DNA from: GCA-002731945 sp036344135
Lineage (GTDB): Bacteria; Pseudomonadota; Alphaproteobacteria; MED-G09
NCBI GenBank assembly: GCA_036344135.1
Contig: JAYYUG010000103.1
Span: forward strand, 1-11,389
Reading direction: 5' to 3'
Length of the DNA stretch: 11,389 nt
The notes below the pieces were generated by a model, which was not told the origin of the DNA, did no database searches, and saw only the letters and a program-made list of their open reading frames with translations. This document shows positions 6,730 through 11,389 of the stretch, piece after piece. Made by a program: the position numbers and the translations under genes. Numbering within the stretch: position 1 is the stretch's first letter; the number at the start of each line of letters is the position of its first letter.

Positions 6730-8184
6730 TTAAATAGGTACAGCTTTCCAAAAATACCTTGTAAAACCCCTGGCCTCGTCAAAAGCCTTAATACGGAAAA
6801 CCATTTTAACATCTTTCCCTGATTCTACGTCACCTTCCCCTACATCAGTAAAATCCATCATAATTCTTCCACCCCCTTCAAAGGAAACAATACCATAATA
6901 ATTAGGTGGATTAATTGAGAATGAAAGATAGTCAGCAGACCAAGAAAGTATGTTCGCTCTCTTTTCAGAAAATTTATAAGGTTCTTGAGTATCCAAATCT
7001 GGGCTATTAGGACTAACAGATATCCTAGAGGCAGGGAATTGAATTGTTCCAGTTTTTGAACATTTACCACCCACTAATCCAATGATGGCATCATTATGCC
7101 TATACAGTGTAGTAAGAGCAGTTTTTCTATCAATTTCAGCACGCATTCCTTTTTCCCATTTTACAAGGTCATTAAAAGTTAAATATTTCATATAGTTATC
7201 TTCATTAACTCCATTATCAATCAAATCAACAGTTGTCTCAGTATTTGTAAAATCTGTAATTAAATTAGTTGTTTCCAGCAGGATGGCATCACCTCCACCA
7301 CCAAATGAACAAACCAATATTTTCTCACCTGGAGTACTGTTTTCAAGAACTGAAGTAAGCATTAATAAGGGGTGACAAGAACCAGTATCTCCAACACTTG
7401 CAGCTAGATTATCAACAACATTATCAGGATCTATTCCAGTTTTTTTCGCTATTGTTTGTGGAACACGTGGAAATATACATGGAAGTATAAATCTACTTAT
7501 ATCTGAAGGACTTATATTGTTATCTTTAAGTAAATTATTAATTAATTTGGGAATTATCTTTAAATAACCTTCATCCCTAATCCATCGCTCCTCCCAATTA
7601 TAATCAAATTCCTCATTCGGCCCTCTAAAATGGTCTATAAAATCAATTGATAGGGAGGCACTATCTATAAATTTAGCTATGATATTATCTTTACTTATAG
7701 ATATTGCAGTAGCTGCATCACCAAAATTTAACTCCTGAGCGCTTGCAACCCTTGCTTTTCTCTTATCCGAAGCCGCAACTAGAGAAAGAGAGCTTTTACC
7801 AGAATTGACAGAGTTAAAAGCGTTTATTAGGGCTGTAGTTCCAGATTTTAATGATGATGAAACATCGGAACATTGAGTAGTTTCCTCTAAAGTTAGTGCA
7901 GCCCTTATAATTCCAGAATTTAAGCGATCAGAATAAGGCATAGTTGTTGAGGCAAAGAATAATGAATTCACCTGCGATCTGTCATCTTCCGGCCCTAATA
8001 TCCGTCGAGCTGCTTCAACTGACATAGTAACGCTGTCTTCATCCCAATTAGAAATAGCTTTAGTACCCTTCCCTTTTCCGACAAGATTCGGGGCCATCCA
8101 AGCATTTGATTCAGTTATTGCTTTCCTTTGTAATCTTAATCTCGGTATATAGTTAGCAATAGAAGAAATTCCTGTATCAGACAT
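6730..8184 (-). CDS. HMG-CoA synthase/KAS III-like domain fused to a DUF35 OB-fold domain
   Basis: Complete 484-residue two-domain protein. Residues 1 to about 310 have the thiolase-superfamily synthase fold: an IANYIPRLRL start, a nucleophile region DVSSSLKSGTTALINAF (107-123), NFGDAATAISI (153-163), SVGDTGSCHPLLML (263-276) and CSFGGGGDAILL (292-303). Residues about 340-484 are a DUF35 domain, with a degenerate ribbon (GGKCSKTGTIQFP, 372-384) and an OB fold (YGIVSFEGGGR, 430-440, then MMDFTDVGEGDV). Archaeal HMG-CoA synthase has Cys at the nucleophile position; here my alignment gives Leu112. The histidine of KAS III HQAN aligns with Pro235, and the Asn of the GN motif is Asp266. Condensation activity is therefore doubtful; a scaffold or CoA-binding role with the downstream thiolase is inferred. 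GAGG lies 8 nt before the ATG. The family call is secure, the function is not. Confidence 0.9.
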   Translation of the reverse strand: MSDTGISSIANYIPRLRLQRKAITESNAWMAPNLVGKGKGTKAISNWDEDSVTMSVEAARRILGPEDDRSQVNSLFFASTTMPYSDRLNSGIIRAALTLEETTQCSDVSSSLKSGTTALINAFNSVNSGKSSLSLVAASDKRKARVASAQELNFGDAATAISISKDNIIAKFIDSASLSIDFIDHFRGPNEEFDYNWEERWIRDEGYLKIIPKLINNLLKDNNISPSDISRFILPCIFPRVPQTIAKKTGIDPDNVVDNLAASVGDTGSCHPLLMLTSVLENSTPGEKILVCSFGGGGDAILLETTNLITDFTNTETTVDLIDNGVNEDNYMKYLTFNDLVKWEKGMRAEIDRKTALTTLYRHNDAIIGLVGGKCSKTGTIQFPASRISVSPNSPDLDTQEPYKFSEKRANILSWSADYLSFSINPPNYYGIVSFEGGGRIMMDFTDVGEGDVESGKDVKMVFRIKAFDEARGFTRYFWKAVPI

Positions 8185-8192
8185 CTATAAAA

Positions 8193-8196
8193 CCTC
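8193..8196 (-). promoter_or_regulatory. Shine-Dalgarno site of the synthase/DUF35 fusion gene
   Basis: Reads GAGG within AAAGAGG on the minus strand, 8 nt before the ATG at 8184. It supports that start. The 71-bp gap to the preceding ceramidase-like gene shows no terminator on the minus strand, so read-through from that gene is possible. Confidence 0.6.
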
Positions 8197-8255
8197 TTTT
8201 TTTCAACATATTTACAGCAAATATTAATAATAAAGAAAGTTTTTTTTTATATATT

Positions 8256-9203
8256 TTAATTTTTTTCTTCTGTTCTAAAAAATTTAAAGAAACACCATGT
8301 TGAAAAAGCAGTAATTAGATGCCAAATAGCATGAGGTTGAATAAATGAATCTGGGTTGCAATAAGGAGTGTTTGGGTAACCTTGTAGCCAGATAACAAAG
8401 GCAACAAAATAAGTGAGCATGCCTGCAAAGAACCATGGGTTATAAACCCTTTTATTGGTAGGCGCTGTATGAGAAAGAACTGCAGGAAGCCAAAATAATA
8501 ATATCCACCAATATTCATTGAAATTAGAAAATATTTCCATTGGCATAATTCCAAAAATAGCAGCAACAAAAAATCCTAAAAAACCAGAAATCCATCTATA
8601 TGTAGGAGACCAAAAACGATAAAGAGATTCTGAGATTATCCATAAACTTATAGACACACCAAACAAGTCAAGGTTAATACCTAGGTTAGAGCCAAAAAAC
8701 CATCTTGAAATAGCGTAGATTATAACAATAAAACTATACACAAAAAAGAAACGTTTTACTGACCAACGACCCATGTCTTTAATATTAAGAAGCCAGGGAA
8801 TAATTATATACATAATCATACTAAGATTATCCGCCCATTCACCCCATTCAGTATGTGTTCCATGCATTAGCATAGAACCAGGACCTAAATAAATTACTGC
8901 GGCAGCATAAAGAATTGATATTGGTGTAAAACCATGAAATTGATTTAGATTTAATTGTTTTTCTTCATCTTTTATTAAGACTCTAAACATCAACAAACCT
9001 ACGATCATAAATCCGATGTTGCTTAGAGCATTTGAAGGTTCTCGAAATATTCCTCCACTTACTCTTTCGCACCAACGTGATATATCACCTATACTCTCAT
9101 TGGGTTCAAGACCAAGAGAAATACCTAAGAGGCCAAGTAAAACATAAGTCATAAGAAATAATATGCTAATAATTATGGCAACGGGATAAATGTAATTGTT
9201 CAA
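8256..9203 (-). CDS. Ceramidase-like CREST-superfamily integral membrane hydrolase
   Basis: Complete 315-residue protein with about seven or more predicted membrane helices. It has the CREST (alkaline ceramidase/PAQR/Per1) zinc-hydrolase pattern: S110 and H114 in GPGSMLMHGT, D125 in EWADNLSM, and H291 and H295 in HAIWHL. The spacing S-4-H-11-D and H-4-H is the same as the Ser/His/Asp/His/His zinc site I recall for human ACER3. WCERVSGGIFREPSNALSN (44-62) matches the N-terminal segment that in ceramidases helps bind calcium, although the spacing of its acidic residues differs. Expected chemistry is hydrolysis of an amide or ester bond in a membrane lipid; ceramide itself is unproven. The start is TTG, supported by GGAG 7 nt upstream. 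It is first in a minus-strand set with the synthase-like and thiolase genes, and divergent from the Rieske gene. Confidence 0.85.
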   Translation of the reverse strand: MNNYIYPVAIIISILFLMTYVLLGLLGISLGLEPNESIGDISRWCERVSGGIFREPSNALSNIGFMIVGLLMFRVLIKDEEKQLNLNQFHGFTPISILYAAAVIYLGPGSMLMHGTHTEWGEWADNLSMIMYIIIPWLLNIKDMGRWSVKRFFFVYSFIVIIYAISRWFFGSNLGINLDLFGVSISLWIISESLYRFWSPTYRWISGFLGFFVAAIFGIMPMEIFSNFNEYWWILLFWLPAVLSHTAPTNKRVYNPWFFAGMLTYFVAFVIWLQGYPNTPYCNPDSFIQPHAIWHLITAFSTWCFFKFFRTEEKN

Positions 9204-9214
9204 CTTAATGCTCC
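9201..9214 (-). promoter_or_regulatory. TTG start codon with GGAG Shine-Dalgarno for the ceramidase-like gene
   Basis: On the minus strand GGAG (complement of 9211-9214) lies 7 nt before TTG (complement of 9201-9203). The next in-frame ATG is at codon 18, inside the first membrane helix, so the TTG is the more credible start. Confidence 0.65.
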
Positions 9215-9308
9215 ATATAGAGGTTTATTGTCGGAAATTTCAATTTTGAAATCAATATAAATCATGTAATATTATTTATAATTTAATTATTTATATTTTG
9301 GACAGAAA
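9204..9308. promoter_or_regulatory. Divergent promoter region, ceramidase-like gene / Rieske oxygenase
   Basis: At 105 bp this is the longest intergenic gap in the window, and it separates two divergent starts. A consensus TATAAT at 9277-9282 would give the Rieske gene a leader of about 20 nt; a well-spaced -35 is not evident (TTGAAA at 9246-9251 is 25 bp away). For the ceramidase-like gene I see only A/T-rich DNA without a clear hexamer pair. A shared regulator of both genes is possible, but no clear operator dyad was seen. Confidence 0.4.
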
Positions 9309-10745
9309 ATGGATAAACAAATTAGTCACCCTTTGGCTATGGATGGAAAAGATCCAAGTAATTTAAGAGGCGATCCTATATCGAATGATCGATACTTTTG
9401 TAAAGATTTTATGGATAAAGAATGGAACCATATGTGGACAAAGGTATGGTTGATAGCTGGTAGAGAAGTACAAATTAAAGAGCCTGGAGATTACTTAGTC
9501 CATGATTTGGTAAAAGAATCTGTAATTATTGTAAGACAAAAAGACGGGTCCTTAAAAGGATTCTACAATAGTTGTGCGCATAGAGGTCAAAGATTAGTAG
9601 AATGCGATAGTTCCCAGGATTCTTTTCGATGTCCTTACCATGATTGGCAATTTGGATTAAACGGAGATGTTATAAGTTGTCCTGATGAAGATGATTACCC
9701 CCAAGGAAGTCCTGTTGGTAAAAGAAAACTAGTTGAAGTAAGGGTGGATACATGGGATGGCTTTATCTTCTACACTATGAATGAGAGCGCACCTGAACTC
9801 CTAGAATATTTAGACCCACTACCTGAGATTTATAAGAATCATAATTTTAAAGATCAAATAAGAGCGCAGTGGGTAAGGGTTGAATTAGATGTTAATTGGA
9901 AATTCTTTTGTGATAATTTTAACGAATCTTATCACACTCGTTTTGTTCACCCTCAAGTTCCCTCAGTTATTGATCAAGATCACTTTACTTCAAGATATGA
10001 AATGTTTCCAAAAGGTCATGCAAGAATTATTCAAATGGGACGCCCTTCTTTAAGGGACAGAATACAAGAAGGAGAAGATCATCCTTTCAAAATGATTCTT
10101 GAGGATTGGGGGATTGATGTAGATAAATACTCTGATTATAAAACAATGTCAGAACAGGGCTGGTTAGATCTAAAAGCTGCTAAAAGAAAACTCTGGAAAG
10201 AAAAAGGTTATTTTCATTATGAAAATCTTTCGGATGAAGAATTGACAGAAAGCCCTTTCCAATTTGTGTTTCCAAATATTGCAATGGGCGTACAAGCAGA
10301 TGGGTGTATTCTTTTAAATTGGTTTCCGCATCCTACCGATCCTGAAAAATGCTTTTTTGATCTCTGGGATATGGGATACCCTATTGGTGGATCTGCAAAA
10401 GGTATAGGTAAAACCGGTAGAGATAATGATCAAGAATTTACTTCAACCTCTGCAGGTATAGGTAAAAAAGATAAAGCTAACGATCAAGAATTTCTTGGTC
10501 GTACCAAAGTAAATCCAGTTAAACTTCAAGAGGTTGAATTAGATATTCGTAACTATGATAATGGAAAAGGCGTAGAGGACCTTTGGGATCATGTCGTTTA
10601 TCAAGATTGGCAACTTACTGATGGTCTAAGACGAGGTGTTAGATCAAAGGGTTATCAAGAGCCCTATCTAGCTTCCCAAGAAACACGAGTTAGATATTTC
10701 CATGAAACACTTCACGACTATTTAAATGGGAAACCACCAAAATAA
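9309..10745 (+). CDS. Rieske non-heme iron oxygenase, catalytic (alpha) subunit
   Basis: Complete 478-residue cytoplasmic oxygenase. The N-terminal Rieske domain carries C89-x-H91 (CAHRGQR) and C108-x-x-H111 (CPYHDW), the ligands of a [2Fe-2S] cluster. The C-terminal SRPBCC-type domain has the mononuclear iron site DNFNESYHTRFVH (202-214) with H209 and H214; the third ligand is probably D433 in YQDWQ. The residue three before H209, which bridges electrons between subunits in this family, is Glu206 instead of the Asp of naphthalene dioxygenase. Glu at this place is known in quaternary-amine oxygenases such as CntA. Between residues 365 and 395 lies an imperfect 18-residue tandem repeat. No reductase, ferredoxin or beta subunit is encoded nearby, so electrons must come from elsewhere. 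A weak GGA lies 6 nt before the ATG. The substrate is unknown. Confidence 0.95.
   Translation: MDKQISHPLAMDGKDPSNLRGDPISNDRYFCKDFMDKEWNHMWTKVWLIAGREVQIKEPGDYLVHDLVKESVIIVRQKDGSLKGFYNSCAHRGQRLVECDSSQDSFRCPYHDWQFGLNGDVISCPDEDDYPQGSPVGKRKLVEVRVDTWDGFIFYTMNESAPELLEYLDPLPEIYKNHNFKDQIRAQWVRVELDVNWKFFCDNFNESYHTRFVHPQVPSVIDQDHFTSRYEMFPKGHARIIQMGRPSLRDRIQEGEDHPFKMILEDWGIDVDKYSDYKTMSEQGWLDLKAAKRKLWKEKGYFHYENLSDEELTESPFQFVFPNIAMGVQADGCILLNWFPHPTDPEKCFFDLWDMGYPIGGSAKGIGKTGRDNDQEFTSTSAGIGKKDKANDQEFLGRTKVNPVKLQEVELDIRNYDNGKGVEDLWDHVVYQDWQLTDGLRRGVRSKGYQEPYLASQETRVRYFHETLHDYLNGKPPK
10401..10494 (+). repeat. Imperfect 54-bp tandem repeat inside the Rieske gene
   Basis: The 40 bases from 10401 and the 40 from 10455 match at 33 positions by my count, with identical ends (GGTATAGGTAAAA and GATCAAGAATTT) and a diverged centre. 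The period of 54 keeps the frame and encodes GIGKTGRDNDQEF (365-377) and GIGKKDKANDQEF (383-395). A TCTGCA precedes both copies, with 3 bp more between it and the first copy. It looks like an old in-frame duplication in a charged surface loop. Confidence 0.75.
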
Positions 10746-10749
10746 ATTA

Positions 10750-11166
10750 TTAATCCACTAAAAAGATCTCAGCTAGAACTTTATTTTCCTTAAGATCAAC
10801 CTCAAGTATTACAAAATTCTGTTCTCCATTATTTAAATCATCTAAGCTATGAATTCTAAATGAAGTTCCACCACCATCCCAAATACCAGTTAATTGAGCT
10901 TCGACCATTTTTCCTTCAGGATTAAAAGTTCTCGCAAATCCCTTGAAAAGACCATGGGTATTACTCCATCCATTAGTGTAAAGTGTCCATGTAGCCAAAA
11001 CTTTTCCATACTTCCCAACATCACCTTCGCCAGAAATAGTAATACCTTTTTCAGATGAATAAATATTTGTAATATCAAATTCACCCTTATTAGATTTCGA
11101 TAAATCTAAAGCTAAAATCGGAAAAGAAACCAACAAGCAAAAAACAAATACAGTTATATTTTTCAT
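10750..11166 (-). CDS. Small secreted protein of unknown function
   Basis: I do not recognise the family. The 138-residue product begins with a clear Sec signal peptide: K2, a hydrophobic core to about residue 18, and a likely cleavage after PILA (16-19). The mature part, about 119 residues, has no cysteine and no lipobox, so a soluble periplasmic or exported protein is expected. It appears rich in beta strands, with alternating patterns such as GITISGEGDVGKYGKV (41-56), MVEAQLTGIW and NFVILEVDLKENKVLAEIFLVD-like C-terminal strands, suggesting a small beta barrel or sandwich. The ATG is well supported by AGGAG 6 nt upstream (complement of 11173-11177). The gene is convergent with the Rieske gene (4 bp between stops). 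A hairpin with a T-run sits immediately upstream of the Shine-Dalgarno site. Confidence 0.78.
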   Translation of the reverse strand: MKNITVFVFCLLVSFPILALDLSKSNKGEFDITNIYSSEKGITISGEGDVGKYGKVLATWTLYTNGWSNTHGLFKGFARTFNPEGKMVEAQLTGIWDGGGTSFRIHSLDDLNNGEQNFVILEVDLKENKVLAEIFLVD

Positions 11167-11182
11167 TTTTATCTCCTATATT

Positions 11183-11207
11183 AAAAAAGCGTCCATAAGG
11201 ACGCTTT
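11183..11207 (-). terminator. Rho-independent terminator or attenuator-like hairpin
   Basis: A perfect 9-bp inverted repeat, AAAGCGTCC (11186-11194) and GGACGCTTT (11199-11207), encloses a 4-nt loop. Read on the minus strand, its stem ends in a run of six T (complement of 11183-11188). This is the form of an intrinsic terminator for the gene at the right edge; on the plus strand only three T follow. It lies just 5 bases beyond the Shine-Dalgarno site of the secreted-protein gene, so it may instead act in that gene's leader. Confidence 0.75.
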
Positions 11208-11228
11208 AAATTAATCTAATTAAATATT

Positions 11229-11389
11229 TTATTGTTTAGGAAGCCAAATATTTCCAACAATAATTAAACCACTTATAACAAGAAATGCTATTCCAATTGG
11301 AATTGGAGTTGTTGCAGGATCAGTAGTCCCAACATATGCAATAAAACCATCAGCTGTACTTGTTATTTCTGTGCCTGCTTCCTTTAAAC
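11229..11389 (-). CDS. C-terminal end of an unrecognised protein with a membrane helix (cut by window edge)
   Basis: On the minus strand an open frame enters from the right edge (first full codon at 11387-11385) and runs 52 codons to TAA at 11229-11231. I do not recognise the product. The visible tail has a polar, Thr-rich stretch (GTEITSTADGFIAYVGTTDP), then PIPIGIAFLVISGLIIVGNI, a probable membrane helix, and ends WLPKQ. The terminator-like hairpin follows the stop by about 20 bp at the spacing expected for a real gene end. That supports a genuine coding region despite its short visible length. Confidence 0.6.
   Translation of the reverse strand, partial: LKEAGTEITSTADGFIAYVGTTDPATTPIPIGIAFLVISGLIIVGNIWLPKQ

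Noticed and set aside
6858..7070. Minus-strand open frame of 70 codons in another frame
   Set aside because: Shadow of the DUF35-domain coding region; the real frame has conserved OB-fold motifs.
8208..8224. Short inverted repeat ATATTT-ACAGC-AAATAT before the synthase/DUF35 gene
   Set aside because: Only six A/T pairs in very AT-rich DNA; expected often by chance and not followed by a T-run, so neither operator nor terminator can be claimed.
8240..8248. Run of nine T between the ceramidase-like and synthase/DUF35 genes
   Set aside because: On the transcribed minus strand it is an A-run without a preceding stem, so it is not an intrinsic terminator; likely a simple homopolymer.
8315..8569. 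Minus-strand open frame of 84 codons rich in hydrophobic residues
   Set aside because: Out-of-frame shadow of the ceramidase-like gene; hydrophobicity follows from the T-rich codons of the true membrane helices.
10890..11084. Minus-strand open frame of 64 codons
   Set aside because: Out-of-frame shadow of the secreted-protein gene, which has its own signal peptide and Shine-Dalgarno site.
1..11389. Mobile elements, CRISPR arrays, tRNA or rRNA genes, prophage or toxin-antitoxin modules
   Set aside because: No transposase, integrase, terminal inverted repeats, spaced direct repeats or structured RNA genes could be found by reading both strands.

Overview
The window is a compact, very AT-rich stretch of bacterial chromosome. 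Almost every base is coding, intergenic gaps are usually under about 100 bp, and no stretch of 300 bases lacks a gene. The left block, mfd and sdhE divergent from recG with a DUF502 membrane-protein gene convergent on recG, is an arrangement I know from Alphaproteobacteria. With the low G+C and tight packing it suggests a streamlined, probably marine, alphaproteobacterium (SAR11/HIMB59/AEGEAN-169-like life style). That placement is inference from gene order and composition, not from a marker-gene tree.

Layout. 1-1289 (minus): the N-terminal 339 codons of mfd, cut by the left edge, preceded by sdhE. 1310-3397 (plus): recG, complete. 3394-4035 (minus): a DUF502 two-helix membrane protein. 4097-5491 (plus): a two-gene operon of an ACAD10/LvaA-type phosphotransferase and a small DUF6285 protein. 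9203-5488 (minus): a co-directional set read as ceramidase-like CREST membrane hydrolase, then an HMG-CoA-synthase-like domain fused to a DUF35 OB-fold domain, then an SCP2-type thiolase. 9309-10745 (plus): a Rieske oxygenase alpha subunit, divergent from the ceramidase-like gene. 10750-11166 (minus): a small secreted protein of unknown function. Just upstream of it is a strong hairpin, and at the right edge the C-terminal end of an unrecognised protein with one predicted membrane helix.

How the genes may work together. The left block is DNA repair (Mfd, RecG) plus flavinylation of succinate dehydrogenase (SdhE). From 4097 rightwards the theme is lipid and CoA-ester metabolism: a kinase pair like LvaA/LvaB, which in Pseudomonas acts on 4-hydroxyacyl-CoAs; a thiolase with a synthase-like/DUF35 partner; a membrane amide-hydrolase-like protein; and a Rieske oxygenase. 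The most interesting element is the synthase-DUF35 fusion next to the thiolase. It resembles a fused version of the archaeal thiolase/HMG-CoA synthase/DUF35 channelling complex, but the synthase domain appears to have lost its Cys-His-Asn triad and the DUF35 part has lost most zinc-ribbon cysteines. No mobile element, CRISPR array, tRNA or rRNA was seen.
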